Shown here: positions 24,001-30,159 of the stretch, one piece after another
Layout of the letters: each line of letters opens with the position of its first letter
Numbering within the stretch: position 1 is the stretch's first letter
Origin: Tubulanus polymorphus
Lineage: Eukaryota > Nemertea > Palaeonemertea > Tubulaniformes > Tubulanidae
Direction: 5' to 3'
Assembly: GCF_964204645.1 (NCBI RefSeq)
Contig: NC_134032.1
Location: 1,304,501 to 1,368,500, forward strand
DNA length: 64,000 nt
Translations under genes and position numbers: made by a program
Notes under the pieces: model-generated
The model's database searches: none
The model's input: only the letters and a program-made list of their open reading frames with translations
Told to the model about the DNA's origin: nothing

Positions 24001-26435
24001 TCAATTCAGTTAAATCTACTGTTAATCCATATCACTCATCGCCAGATATGATGTATGGACAACAGATAATCCGTAGTTCAACGGATTAACTATAATCAGT
24101 ATAAACTAGGACTTCAGTATATATAACGGATGCGATATCTGCTTTACGGAATAACAGGTCTTTTAATGGGCTACTTGTAACCATACAATCGACAACATCT
24201 GAAACCAGGCACCATCGTTTAATGGAAGATATCAAAGACATTCGGCGTCTGTTATTATGTTTCTTAGATTTTTACAAGAAATTTGACAACCGGACCACGC
24301 ATTTGTCTATGTCTTTTAGTGTGAATTAGACGCAGAAATTTAAAGGGAACAATGTTACTTAGAAATGGGACCAATCTATTAGCATTTACACGGTTTAATA
24401 TAACAGGTTAACTGTACATTACTATGGGCCAATCTATTAGCATTTATGTGGTTTGACTTACCAGGTTAACTGTACATTAGTCTGCGCCAATCTATTAGCA
24501 TTTACACGGTTTAATATAACAAGTTAACTGTACATTACTATGGGCCAATCTATTAGCATTTACGCGGTTTGACTTACCAGGTTAACTGTACATTACTATG
24601 GGCCAATCTATTAGCATTTACGCGGGTTTGACTTACCAGGTTAACTGAACATTACTATGGGCCAATCTATTAGCATTTACGCGGGTTTGACTTACCAGGT
24701 TAACTGTACATTACTCTGCGCCCTTCTATTAGCATTTACACGGTTTAACATAACAGGTTAACTGAACATTACTATGTAAATGTTGTATGTGTAAGAGTTG
24801 TGAATAATTCAATGCAATCGTTTTCTCACCACGAACAGGATCGGTAATAAGGGTGTCTACTTTAAAATGGGCTTACGCAAAATGGTCAATCGCAAAACGT
24901 GTAAAGATCTTCACCGTTTAATCAAAGTCGAAGTCGACGGTAAACTAATCGATTTACCTCAAGTCGAAGGAATAATCATCCTAAACATTCTCAGGTTTGT
25001 GTCGCCGGCGATTCGAGCGGTTTATCGTCGTTTAACCCTTTCAGTGCTGACTAATTAATACCCTATAGTGCTGGAGATAATTTGAAAATTCTGGAAAATT
25101 CCACCCTAAATTGTTGAATAACGGGAATACCACTATAGTGCATCTACACCGCGGTGCAGTGTATCATTAGTTACTAGTATTTCACTATGTTTGACAGGTG
25201 CTGCCATTTTTCAAGAGAGATAATTACTAATTACATCAATACACCGCAGTGCAGTGGACTAGCAAAATCCATCACCAATTCATACACCGCACTGAAAGGG
25301 TTAACGGTTACGGGCGATGAAATCGTGATTTTATTCGTGTTATTTTTCGATTATAGTTGGGCATCGGGAGCGAACCCGTGGGGTCCGGAGAAAGAAGACT
25401 CGTTCAACAAACCGACTCACTACGACGGTATGCTAGAGATTGTAGGCGTCAGTGGTGTCGTTCATATGGGTCAAATACAGAGTGGTTTAAGGAGCGCTAC
25501 GCGTATAGCGCAAGGAGGTCATGTAAGTTACAATCATCGAAACTATCAATTCACGTTTCATATCATACAGTGTTTTCAATAAGAAATTAACAAGCCAGGT
25601 CCCTTTGAAAAACAGGAGGGTCCCATGATATGTTACATTACCTGAAACGAAAGCTGGTTTGAAAAAACAGGTGGGTACTTTGCAAACGACCGACGGGTCT
25701 GGGACCTGGGACCTGGCTCTTATTGAAAACACTGATCGATTTTCATATATGTCAAACCAACCTGCTGTTGAAAATTGCAACTCAAATATTGCCTACACCT
25801 TAAGATGTGCATTTATGCAATATGGAAATGTTTTTGAGATCATTTCAAAGTTTCAAATTTCAAAGAATACAGATACCAACATTATACATCATGTATCGTC
25901 ACTCATTGGTCTCAAGTTGTCTGTAAAAGATTCCAAGCAATTTTCTGAATTTGATTGAAATGTTTACATTCGAGCAGCTCTTCGTAGCATGAATTCAACC
26001 AGGTCAATTAAATCCAGACTGTGCTGCCATCAGCTGGTAATAATTGGTATCGCGAATATGAAAATGGCTCGGAAAGAGGTTAAACAATGAAACTAACGCG
26101 TTTTAACTTTCTCATCTCAGATACGAATCACATTATTGACTGATATACCAGTGCAAGTAGACGGAGAACCGTGGCTTCAATCTGCCGGTCAGGTCGTAGT
26201 TCTCAGATCGGCGCTAAAGGTACGCGCATCGTACGCATCGAAAATCATGTGCAAAGTTATACCGATTTCGATGTCTTACGATGTTTCGTGATGTTTTTTT
26301 TTTTTTTTTTTTTTTCAGGCCACAATGCTCAAAAAAAGCAAAAACAAGATCAAAAGACGTAATACCGAACCTAGTATATTTTTTCCAAATAGTGACATGG
26401 CACAGTCACCGGAAGCAGAGAGCGGGCCTTTATAA
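1..26435 (+). CDS. DGKQ: Diacylglycerol kinase theta-like gene, 20-exon model, 5' end cut by window
   Basis: DGK-theta phosphorylates diacylglycerol to phosphatidic acid at membranes, ending DAG signalling. The exons listed separately join in phase to about 950-978 residues from the ATG at 33 (human DGKQ is about 942 from memory). Order seen: C1-1 (KPTYCHHC...[10 protein letters not shown]), C1-2 ([12 protein letters not shown]...), C1-3 (CIVCKKTC...FRCEWCGV), a low-complexity acidic/basic linker, two Ras-association-like segments, catalytic domain with [10 protein letters not shown] and [15 protein letters not shown], and accessory domain with [32 protein letters not shown] and QVDGEPW. Three C1 domains plus RA segments distinguish the theta type from other DGKs. 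All introns are GT-AG. The frame is open to base 3, so the true start may lie upstream. Exon 10 looks alternative to exon 11. Identity is very secure; alternative exons and UTRs are inferred. Confidence 0.95.
1019..1107. repeat. (TA)n microsatellite
   Basis: About 90 bp of uninterrupted TA dinucleotide in intron 1. Confidence 0.98.
1361..1510 (+). mobile_element. MITE family A copy (TTAAGACC-rich, inverted ends)
   Basis: Begins CTGGGGCCGGTTGCACAGTC and ends with the near inverse (GACTATGCGACCGACCCC). The interior is built from short TTAAGACC/GGTCTTAA palindromes. At least eight other copies lie in the window. Confidence 0.75.
1941..2237 (+). mobile_element. MITE family B copy with internal tandem duplication
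   Basis: Ends are GGTCCGGTTCCACGGTTGTG and its inverse (CACAACTGTGGAACCGGGTCC). A roughly 60-bp internal block, CACAACTGTGGAACTGGATC followed by CTGAGTTCAGAGTTAACTC, is repeated three times between about 2035 and 2160. Confidence 0.75.
2284..2432 (-). mobile_element. MITE family F copy
   Basis: Reverse copy of the element seen at 36531, 55631 and 55798. Its end is GATACTCGGTCTATGAAACC, the core is CAGTTATAACCATGGTTTCT, and the opposite end is GTTTCATAGAGGTGGAAG. Confidence 0.65.
2540..2671 (+). mobile_element. MITE family A copy
   Basis: Ends are GGGGCCGGTTCCATAGTCGA and ATGACTATGTAACCAGCCCC, with an internal CTTAAGACTGGTCTTAAG palindrome. Confidence 0.75.
3231..3350 (+). mobile_element. 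MITE family B copy (short form)
   Basis: TTCTGGGTCCAGTTCCGCAG on the left and CACAACTGTGGAACTGGGAC on the right form inverted termini about 120 bp apart. Confidence 0.7.
3591..3780. repeat. 24-bp minisatellite, about 8 copies
   Basis: Unit GACCCCTGGGCCGACTGGCT plus ATAG. It lies about 70 bp upstream of exon 2. A 73-residue open frame through it is only the repeat read in translation. Confidence 0.95.
3848..3927 (+). CDS. DGKQ: DGKQ-like exon 2: completes C1-1
   Basis: TTTTCAG acceptor, GTAAGT donor, 80 nt. It completes a split Val codon, then reads [20 protein letters not shown] and AHNLIK. It supplies the remaining Cys/His zinc ligands of the first C1 domain. It ends in phase 0 and is too short to stand out without the domain context. 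Confidence 0.93.
3990..4036 (+). mobile_element. Partial MITE family A, right end only
   Basis: GGTCTAAGTCTAAGCCATGA followed by CTATACAACTGGCCCC matches the right terminus of family A. The 70-bp tandem array begins immediately after it. Confidence 0.5.
4037..5577. repeat. 70-bp tandem array, about 22 copies (intron 2)
   Basis: Each unit contains CTTAGATACTTGTCAGACTG, TCTCTGCCCACGGTGAAGTT, TAAACTGGTT and a closing ACGAGTTGGT. Variant positions AAATTC/AAACTC alternate over several units. A CTCTCTGGCAATGG variant forms a block of three near 5320-5480 and one isolated unit near 4200, so higher-order homogenisation is visible. Confidence 0.97.
5578..6130. other. Non-repetitive part of intron 2
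   Basis: AT-rich sequence with a short CA run (5915-5926) and a C/T-rich stretch (6020-6090). No exon, RNA gene or element boundary was recognised. Confidence 0.6.
6131..6665. repeat. CT-rich 15-18-bp minisatellite
   Basis: Iterations of CTCTCCTCTCCCCTGGCCTG with or without GTGG. A 225-residue open frame rich in LLSPGL is a by-product of the period. Confidence 0.95.
6787..6832. repeat. CTG/CTA trinucleotide run
   Basis: Imperfect CTG repeats in intron 2, with no evidence of coding. Confidence 0.9.
7036..7995. repeat. 96-bp tandem array, about 10 copies (intron 2)
   Basis: Unit starts AATATCGGAGGTCCCTGGGA and contains CAATTATCAATATGAAATTT, AGTCCCTTACAGAAACTG and CCGATGTACTAACAGTTATC. Copies are nearly identical. 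The array stops about 95 bp before exon 3. Confidence 0.97.
8091..8285 (+). CDS. DGKQ: DGKQ-like exon 3: second C1 domain
   Basis: CTATTTTCAG acceptor, GTAAGT donor, 195 nt, phase 0-0. It encodes [58 protein letters not shown] and SPNKNSN. The Cys/His spacing is that of the second C1 domain of DGK-theta. Confidence 0.95.
8553..8665. repeat. Short minisatellite (TACCGTGGTGGACCCAGTTC type)
   Basis: About three to four imperfect units of roughly 32-34 bp directly before a family B MITE fragment in intron 3. Confidence 0.75.
8659..8742 (+). mobile_element. MITE family B fragment
   Basis: GTTCCACAGTTGCGAGTTAA and its inverse CAATTGTGGAACCGGATCC enclose a short core. Confidence 0.6.
9043..9335 (+). 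mobile_element. piggyBac-type MITE, family C copy 1
   Basis: TTAA direct repeats flank CCCTTTCAGTGC...GCACTGAAAGGG-type inverted ends. The interior carries CACCGC/GCGGTG palindromes and CACTATGTTTGACAGGTGC. Length is about 290 bp and there is no coding capacity, so it is a non-autonomous element. TTAA targets and CCC-starting ends are characteristic of the piggyBac superfamily. Confidence 0.88.
9957..10650. repeat. 39-bp minisatellite carrying the exon 4 splice acceptor
   Basis: About 18 units of CATTAGTTCCACAGTATCCG plus GTATTTTATACATTGTAGG. The real acceptor TTCCACAG and first exon bases TATC (10651) are the last unit's own sequence, so each unit holds a decoy 3' splice site. The 13-codon period gives a stop-free 225-residue minus-strand frame (motif [10 protein letters not shown]), which is not evidence for a gene. 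Confidence 0.96.
10651..10767 (+). CDS. DGKQ: DGKQ-like exon 4: third C1 domain, first part
   Basis: TTCCACAG acceptor, GTATGT donor, 117 nt, phase 0-0. It encodes [48 protein letters not shown] aligns with the theta-specific third C1 (HHWREGNLP in human, from memory). Confidence 0.95.
10768..11260 (+). repeat. Intron 4 built of five tandem copies of an ancestral intron plus exon 5 start
   Basis: Units of 91-111 bp run between TATAAATC at 10773, 10881, 10992, 11083, 11184 and 11276. Each carries a C/T-rich tract, TATTTCTAG and then TCACATGCTGGCTGC, the first bases of exon 5. Four full decoy acceptor-plus-exon starts (10866, 10977, 11068, 11169) precede the true one at 11261. Confidence 0.93.
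11261..11618 (+). CDS. DGKQ: DGKQ-like exon 5: end of C1-3 and charged linker
   Basis: ATTTCTAG acceptor, donor GAAG/GTATTT, 358 nt, entry phase 0, exit phase 1. It starts [20 protein letters not shown] (last C1-3 ligands), followed by a Ser/Pro/Met-rich stretch with two PPMTS motifs and ends with a Lys/Glu/Asp run ([20 protein letters not shown]). The linker is poorly conserved and probably disordered. Confidence 0.93.
12234..12523 (+). mobile_element. piggyBac-type MITE, family C copy 2
   Basis: TTAACCCTTTCAGTGC start, GCACTGAAAGGGTTAA end. It aligns throughout to the copy at 9043. Confidence 0.88.
12946..13313 (+). mobile_element. CAGGG-ended short element (hAT-like MITE?), copy 1
   Basis: Starts CAGGGATGAAAATC and ends GTCGTTTTCATCCCTG, giving inverted termini of about 12 bp. 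TTTGTT lies on both sides as a possible target duplication. About 270 bp recurs at 61911-62190 with few differences. CAGGG termini resemble hAT elements, which normally duplicate 8 bp, so the class is tentative. Confidence 0.6.
13660..14260. other. Non-repetitive end of intron 5
   Basis: A short TA run at 13665-13679. The rest is unique AT-rich sequence with no exon signal. Confidence 0.5.
14308..14402 (+). CDS. DGKQ: DGKQ-like exon 6: start of first RA-like segment
   Basis: TCTCGCAG acceptor, GTACGT donor, 95 nt. It completes Asp, then [20 protein letters not shown] and [11 protein letters not shown]. The LRVYDG...YRTVVVS pattern fits the first Ras-association-like strand region of DGK-theta. 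Its last 54 bases are repeated three times in the intron that follows. Confidence 0.93.
14403..14690 (+). repeat. Tandem copies of exon 6 3' end plus donor
   Basis: Copies of the last 54 nt of exon 6 start at 14439, 14527 and 14614 (real one 14349), spaced 87-90 bp. The first two retain GTGTTGGTACGT, a usable-looking donor; the third has lost it. The spacer is CTACCCTCCTCCCAAAAACG. Confidence 0.93.
15079..15151 (+). CDS. DGKQ: DGKQ-like exon 7: first RA-like segment, continued
   Basis: TTTTTCAG acceptor, GTAATG donor, 73 nt. It encodes [20 protein letters not shown] and ILDK, matching the ALxxF.I..DP..YYL pattern of an RA domain. Exit phase 1. Confidence 0.93.
15168..15463. repeat. 48-bp minisatellite in intron 7
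   Basis: About six units of GGGGGCGCTGTCTCACCGGG, TCGAGGTACGCGGGATGACC, TCCCATCA. Every unit includes GAGGTACGC, which resembles a donor site, but no exon edge is copied. Confidence 0.95.
15491..15635 (+). CDS. DGKQ: DGKQ-like exon 8: linker and start of second RA-like segment
   Basis: GTTTATAG acceptor, GTAAGT donor, 145 nt. It completes Ala, then [52 protein letters not shown] corresponds to KIYPG in human DGKQ (from memory). Confidence 0.93.
15739..15841 (+). CDS. DGKQ: DGKQ-like exon 9: second RA-like segment
   Basis: GTTGCAG acceptor, GTAAGT donor, 103 nt. It completes Gly, then [20 protein letters not shown] and [14 protein letters not shown]. Exit phase 0. The RRFGID end is the usual lead-in to the D.x.YSLVE strand of RA domains, which exon 11 (or 10) supplies. 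Confidence 0.93.
15866..16660. repeat. 18-19-bp CT-rich minisatellite in intron 9
   Basis: Roughly 40 degenerate units of the type CTCCCCCTCTACTGGGC / CTCCCCCTCTACTGAGC, changing to a CTGACTCGCCCTCTACTGG variant in the right third. Confidence 0.95.
16761..16820 (+). CDS. DGKQ: Possible cassette exon of DGKQ-like gene (60 nt)
   Basis: A pyrimidine-rich tract and CCATAG acceptor precede 60 nt, followed by GTATGA. Read in phase 0 it gives [20 protein letters not shown] without a stop, and both ends are phase 0, so it could be included or skipped between exons 9 and 10 without shifting frame. I know no homologue in other DGKs. It could equally be a chance open stretch. Confidence 0.35.
17668..17751 (+). 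CDS. DGKQ: DGKQ-like exon 10: probable alternative form of exon 11
   Basis: ATCTTTAG acceptor, GTAAGG donor, 84 nt, phase 0-0. It encodes [20 protein letters not shown] and SIHLQNSS. It shares the GATGTGGA start and the D-V-x4-[FY]-S-L-V-[QE] strand with exon 11 but lacks its ERTL.WDERP half. Including both would duplicate one RA strand, so mutually exclusive or optional use is likely. No RNA evidence is available here. Confidence 0.75.
18157..18431 (+). mobile_element. MITE family A copy (long, internal duplications)
   Basis: Ends are CCCGGGCCGGTTGCATAGTC and ATGACTGTGCAACCGGCCCC. The middle repeats CTTAAGACCAGTCTAAGACC units of about 50 bp. Confidence 0.8.
18432..19379. other. Intron 10, unclassified part
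   Basis: Contains short CATGTACATG iterations and a minus-strand open stretch (18604-18786) without family resemblance. No exon was recognised. Confidence 0.5.
19380..19580. mobile_element. Foldback element with perfect 89-bp arms
   Basis: Left arm 19380-19468 and right arm about 19492-19580 are exact reverse complements, starting GAGGAGAGAATCCCACAATG. The centre contains AATAATGTCATTATT and CTGAAGA. A related element lies at 48945-49358. No coding capacity was seen. Confidence 0.9.
19696..19945. mobile_element. Imperfect foldback element
   Basis: GATGAATAGTATTTTATAGG plus TGTGTAACTAGTTTATTT on the left is mirrored by AAATAAACTAGTTACACC and ACTATTCATC on the right. The inner CAACAGTATTTATAG is also mirrored. 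The right half includes CTGATGAAGC...GAAATG; the left half includes GCGAGCTTTCGC. Confidence 0.75.
20210..20323 (+). CDS. DGKQ: DGKQ-like exon 11: end of second RA-like segment
   Basis: TTTGACAG acceptor, GTTAGT donor, 114 nt, phase 0-0. It encodes [20 protein letters not shown] and [18 protein letters not shown]. The YSLVE..L..G..ERTL..DE.P pattern is the classical RA domain C-terminal half, so this is the canonical version relative to exon 10. Confidence 0.92.
20819..20969 (+). CDS. DGKQ: DGKQ-like exon 12
   Basis: TTTTGTAG acceptor, GTACGT donor, 151 nt, exit phase 1. It encodes [57 protein letters not shown] and [11 protein letters not shown] correspond to TRFYVAES and SLFVGGLPPGL of human DGKQ (from memory). 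Confidence 0.94.
21372..21532 (+). CDS. DGKQ: DGKQ-like exon 13
   Basis: GATTTTCAG acceptor, GTTAGT donor, 161 nt. It completes Glu, then [53 protein letters not shown]. This is the theta-type strand-helix segment before the catalytic core. Exit phase 0. Confidence 0.94.
21595..22115. repeat. 16-bp minisatellite in intron 13
   Basis: About 32 units of TTGACAGTAACACTGG / TTGACAGTAACATTGA. Several minus-strand open frames through it are repeat artefacts. Confidence 0.96.
22139..22290 (+). CDS. DGKQ: DGKQ-like exon 14: start of catalytic domain
   Basis: TATTTTAG acceptor, GTAAGG donor, 152 nt. It encodes [50 protein letters not shown] and part of Gly. [13 protein letters not shown] is a DAGK catalytic hallmark. 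VNVKSGG replaces the usual VNPKSGG. Confidence 0.96.
22512..22730 (+). mobile_element. tRNA-derived SINE-like repeat
   Basis: A B-box GGGTTCGAATCC (about 22568-22580) and a weaker A-box (TGGCATGGTGGAT, about 22520) lie at tRNA-like spacing. A non-tRNA body follows and then an AGAACT microsatellite tail (22700-22727). No folded tRNA end with CCA is apparent. Confidence 0.6.
22749..22894 (+). mobile_element. MITE family A copy
   Basis: Left end is CAGGGGCCGGTTCCATAGAC, right end CTATGGAACCGACCCCAGGG. The internal CTTAAGACCAGTCTTAAG palindrome is present. Confidence 0.78.
23001..23258 (+). CDS. DGKQ: DGKQ-like exon 15: catalytic core
   Basis: TTTGTAG acceptor, GTAAGT donor, 258 nt. It encodes [30 protein letters not shown], and [40 protein letters not shown]. 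The GGDGT loop binds nucleotide in this family, and all its glycines and the Asp are intact. Confidence 0.97.
23350..23553 (+). CDS. DGKQ: DGKQ-like exon 16: DAGK accessory domain start
   Basis: TATTTTTAG acceptor, GTTAGT donor, 204 nt. It contains [20 protein letters not shown] and [32 protein letters not shown]. FxxHxxREExPxKF is a conserved accessory-domain motif. Exit phase 2. Confidence 0.96.
23554..24838 (+). other. Intron 16
   Basis: Begins with short GACC and GATG runs, followed by about 700 bp of unique AT-rich sequence and then the 58-bp array. No exon was seen. Confidence 0.6.
24368..24775. repeat. 58-bp tandem array, about 7 copies
   Basis: Unit GGGCCAATCTATTAGCATTT, ACGCGGTTTGACTTACCAGG, TTAACTGTACATTACTAT. 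Two sequence variants alternate in the left part. Confidence 0.95.
24839..24994 (+). CDS. DGKQ: DGKQ-like exon 17: accessory domain
   Basis: GAACAG acceptor, donor TCAG/GTTTGT, 156 nt. It encodes [61 protein letters not shown] and [10 protein letters not shown] match the accessory domain. Confidence 0.96.
25032..25304 (+). mobile_element. piggyBac-type MITE, family C copy 3
   Basis: TTAACCCTTTCAGTGCTGAC start, GCACTGAAAGGGTTAA end, in the short intron 17, 52 nt before exon 18. The copy has lost part of the right internal palindrome. Confidence 0.87.
25357..25522 (+). CDS. DGKQ: DGKQ-like exon 18: accessory domain
   Basis: GATTATAG acceptor, GTAAGT donor, 166 nt. It completes Ser, then [62 protein letters not shown] and DGMLE.VGV.G..HMGQ are family hallmarks. 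Confidence 0.96.
25523..26120 (+). other. Intron 18
   Basis: About 600 bp of unique sequence. An open stretch at 25659-25958 has no recognisable domain and no suitable splice sites. Nothing else was seen. Confidence 0.6.
26121..26219 (+). CDS. DGKQ: DGKQ-like exon 19
   Basis: CATCTCAG acceptor, GTACGC donor, 99 nt, phase 0-0. It encodes [20 protein letters not shown] and [20 protein letters not shown] closes the accessory domain in all DGKs I know. Confidence 0.96.
26319..26435 (+). CDS. DGKQ: DGKQ-like exon 20: C-terminus and stop
   Basis: A poly-T tract and TTTTTCAG acceptor precede 117 nt. It encodes [38 protein letters not shown] and then TAA. A basic [12 protein letters not shown] stretch resembles the basic tail of human DGKQ. 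Confidence 0.94.
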   Translation, partial: ATMLKKSKNKIKRRNTEPSIFFPNSDMAQSPEAESGPL

Positions 26436-26689
26436 TGATAGGTGAGTCAACATGACTCGTCCGGTATAGTCGACGTGACTTGTACCGTGGAGTCGACACG
26501 ACTGGCAATCTTCAACGGTTTCGTATTTTTACTTTTCTTCAGGTTAAGTTAAAACAAACAAACAGACACTATTAGCAATGCATTGAGGAGAATGAATGGT
26601 TGTAGTCAGTATTGAGTTCAGTGACTTGAGACGAGAACACCGAGTGGAACTCTTTATAATAGATTGCAGTGTGCAGTTCTACATACTTG

Positions 26690-27050
26690 GGAGTCCACTA
26701 TGCTGTAGTGGATAGACGCACTGGGATTCCACTATGCTGTAGTGGATACACGCACTGGGAGTCCACTATGCTGTAGTGGATAGACGCACTGGGATTCCAC
26801 TATGCTGTAGTGGATACACGCACTGGGAGTCCACTATGCTGTAGTGGATAGACGCACTGGGAGTCCACTATGCTGTAGTGGATACACGCACTGGGAGTCC
26901 ACTATGCTGTAGTGGATACACGCACTGGGAGTCCACTTAACTGTAGTGGATAAATAAATTGGGAGTCCACTAAACTGTGGTGGATAAATAAATTGGGAGT
27001 CCACTACTATGGATGGTGGATGAATACATTGGGAGTCCACTATACTGCGT
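26690..27050. repeat. 34-bp minisatellite, about 10 copies
   Basis: Unit GGGAGTCCACTATGCTGTAG plus TGGATACACGCACT. Each unit holds the hairpin TCCACTATGCTGTAGTGGA. The right units diverge (AAATAAATT). Confidence 0.95.
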
Positions 27051-27385
27051 GCTACACAGTCAGTCGACATCACCTTAATCCCCTTCAAACAAAACTATCA
27101 TAATCAAAAAAACTGTAATTAGGGCCGGACAATGTTGATAGCGTTACTGATATATCGAAAGAGCGGGCGGTGGCATAAAAGGACGAATTTACTTCTCATA
27201 CGGTTGTGATAATACGGAGCGGAAAAAACAAACTGCCTGTGGACTCCCCCTAGTGGAGGCGATGCAAATTAAAATGCCTTGTTTTGATTGTTGGTACAAA
27301 AAAAAAAAAACATGAAAAATTTGTCAGCGCGTCTTTTTTCAATCTCTTAATGACTGTAATACCATCACCAGATTAGTTAACTTAG

Positions 27386-27390
<5 letters not shown>

Positions 27391-27444
<54 letters not shown>

Positions 27445-27480
27445 TAATAATAATAATAATGATTAAATAAATAATAATAT
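27391..27480. repeat. (AAT)n microsatellite
   Basis: About 80 bp of AAT/GAT trinucleotide. Confidence 0.97.
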
Positions 27481-27559
27481 TTATTATGATAATAATATAT
27501 TTATGAAATTATTAGAGTTAAATAAACTCCATTGAAACTGGTTCTTTCCACGGAGACCT

Positions 27560-29946
27560 AGGTGCGCGGCGACCCCGGGCAAGTACTACGTCATTGAGAA
27601 TATATTTCCACGTTTCGGCGATAGTTTCGGATGATGTTCTCTATATCGCGAATGAAATTAGTGTAAATACTTCGAAATCTAAGACGGCAGTTGGTTGGCT
27701 CCACTGTCGCTACTGCTGCCGCCTGGTGGTACAGGTGGAAATAGCCAGTTACATCACTCACACACTCACAGGTGCAGGAATACAGTGTGTGACAGCGATA
27801 AAGAGTTCTCATCTCCGTGCGCCCGTACATGTATTATATATATTTTAATGTACAGTTTTGTTTCTCTTGAATTCTGGGTAATTGTGCGTGGTGACGTGAA
27901 TTCTGGGTAATTTTTTACGTAATACCATTGCCGTGGCTGGAGATGTAGGATTTCTGGTGCAGAGAAGGGCCGTGGCGGCTGTGTCGCTATGGTTTAGGGA
28001 GGAGGGACGATTGAGTACTGGTTTATTAGGAGTTAGAGTCGATATGTGCTTACCATTACTATATATATATATCAATATTTTTGAATGGCATAGATATTTT
28101 TTGCAATATTCCTGTTTTAGAAAAATCTCATAATTAGCGATGTTTATCATAGATGATTTATTTTTGTTCATTAACCTCTTTGAAGTATTTGATCGATATT
28201 TTTGCTTATATTTATTAGAAATGCGTTGTAAATAGTTATAAGCCGCGATCACGCAGTGACTCTTTTGGCCAAATTGGCACGGATCAGGCCCCGAGTCAAA
28301 TTTAGCCCATGCCTAATTAGACGGCGCGTTCACATGTAAACAACTCACTCGATACTAAACAATGCTTAAGCAAAAAGGGAAGTGAATCACTTCTGGAACC
28401 AGTTGTAATTCGCAATGATTGAAATTTGGCTCGGACTTATTTCAACGTTTTTGGTCGGACCACACAGTCTGGCCCATTTGGCATCCGTGTGAACAGTTGA
28501 AATTTGGTACATCGGGCGCGGGCCAAAAATACTTACGTGATCGTGGCTATAGTATTTATATATAGAGAGAGAGCGGTTCCGGTCTCGCTGGTACTGATCT
28601 CGTTCTTGTTACCAGACCCCTTGGTACTGATCTCGACGGTATTGGTCTCCTTGGTTTATTACAGATATTCACTGCCATATGGCTTCACAACTGTGGTCAA
28701 TATATTCATCAATTCAATAATTCTATTATCAGCTGTTTATTTGTTATTGTCAAGTTCAATATTATGTATTATTATTATTATTATTATTATTGTTATTATT
28801 ATTATTATTATTATTATGAATTAACGATACGTGTATTATTTTTCATACAATTGTTTTAGGGTTTGGGTACCACCATCGCGTGTCGCCATCTATTGAGTAT
28901 GATGAGAACTGTTGCCTAAACTCAAAAAGCGGCGACATTTTCTCAATCTCTCGTAAAATGCTGTGATGTTCGGGTAGAATCCAAGGTCGGCGTGTAGTGT
29001 GAAATTCTAGGTGAAGGTCACACACAACTGAAGCTCAGCTGAAGCTACTCTCAGTTCGGTGTCTATGGTTTCTAGCGGATTCTCTAACCGGTTTTCGTTG
29101 CTCAATTCGTTCAAATTTTTCTCGTTAAGTTTGTCGTCGATGAATTGATTAGGGGTGACGTGTACTTTACTGCATGTCACGTGTAACATATAATTTATGC
29201 CTTTCGTTTACGAGAAAAATATCTATGCCATTTATTCAGAGTTGTGGAAGTTTCACGGCCGGACGCAATTGAAATTATAGATAATTTTGTAATAATGAAT
29301 CCCTAGCGCACGTTTCATTATACAGTGTATGCCAGGTAACTCAAGGATGAGAAATGTCGTTGAAAATACCCATGTGTTATTATTACATTGAATCAGCATT
29401 ATTATTTTTAAGTATATTAAGATTTTTATTTTTATAGGCTATTTATTTTTGTGCCGCGCGTGAGAATCAAAAACACGGAAATATATTATTAGTGAACTAT
29501 GTTATTTATGAGTGATTGTATGTATATGAAGGAGGTGCTCAGTCAACCGCTAAGGGGCAGCAACCCTTATACGTCTGCCTCAACAAAAATGAAAAAAGAA
29601 TCAAAAACAATTATACGGGAATAGGAATGTAAAAGCCTCTCTGATTGGCTAATATACCGGGTATCTCGATGTAAACTGATGCCACTCGAGATCTAACCCT
29701 CCCGCAGAGTCGCGAATCGTATATCGTTTGTGGTCAGTATTTTTATGTTTGATTAAAGCCTCGTTTAAACCGTCCAGGTCGTCACTTTTTGTTTTAGTGC
29801 GAAGAAAATCTTTTCCGGTCTCCTCGACCCGGATCTTGGCAGGGTCTCGGACCCTGACCCCGGACGTGGTCTTATAGACCTGGGCCTAAGCAGAAGTCTC
29901 GTAGACCCAGGGCCTGGTAGTCTCATTGATTTAAAACTGATGTGAT
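27560..29946. other. Intergenic stretch, little structure
   Basis: Unique AT-rich DNA. It includes an ATT microsatellite (28768-28817) and scattered short open frames without domain similarity or splice context. No RNA gene was seen. Confidence 0.5.
28768..28817. repeat. (ATT)n microsatellite
   Basis: About 50 bp of ATT with one GTT interruption. Confidence 0.97.
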
Positions 29947-30150
29947 TTAACCCTTTAACCGGCGAGTATTTTTCGGCCTGTGACTGATTTTGGACCATAC
30001 AAAATGAAAACTGAATAACTCTGCAAATGTGAGGGATAACCCCAAAACAGTGTCCATTTTCTGAAAGCTCTTTTCATGAGCTTTCGAATGATACCAACTT
30101 GGCAAACTTTAGGGGTCAATTGGGCGACCGATTGCCGGTTTAAGGGTTAA
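29947..30150 (+). mobile_element. TTAA-flanked MITE, family G
   Basis: TTAA, then CCCTTTAACCGGC, about 170 bp, GCCGGTTTAAGGG, then TTAA. It has the same architecture as family C (TTAA target, CCC start) but a different sequence, so it is a second piggyBac-type MITE family. The interior has AGCTCTTTTCATGAGCTTTC. Confidence 0.8.
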
Positions 30151-30159
30151 ATGACTTAT

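Larger units (their letters stand above)
26436..27560 (+). other. 3' flank / probable 3' UTR of DGKQ-like gene
   Basis: Contains the 34-bp array, an A-run (27299-27310), a long AAT tract and an AATAAA at 27521 that could be a polyadenylation signal. Other AATAAA words lie inside the array (about 26950-26990), so the transcript end is not decided. Confidence 0.4.

Noticed and set aside
25659-25958. 99-codon frame in intron 18 as an extra DGK exon
   Set aside because: It has no homology to DGKs, and exons 18 and 19 already join correctly across the accessory domain.
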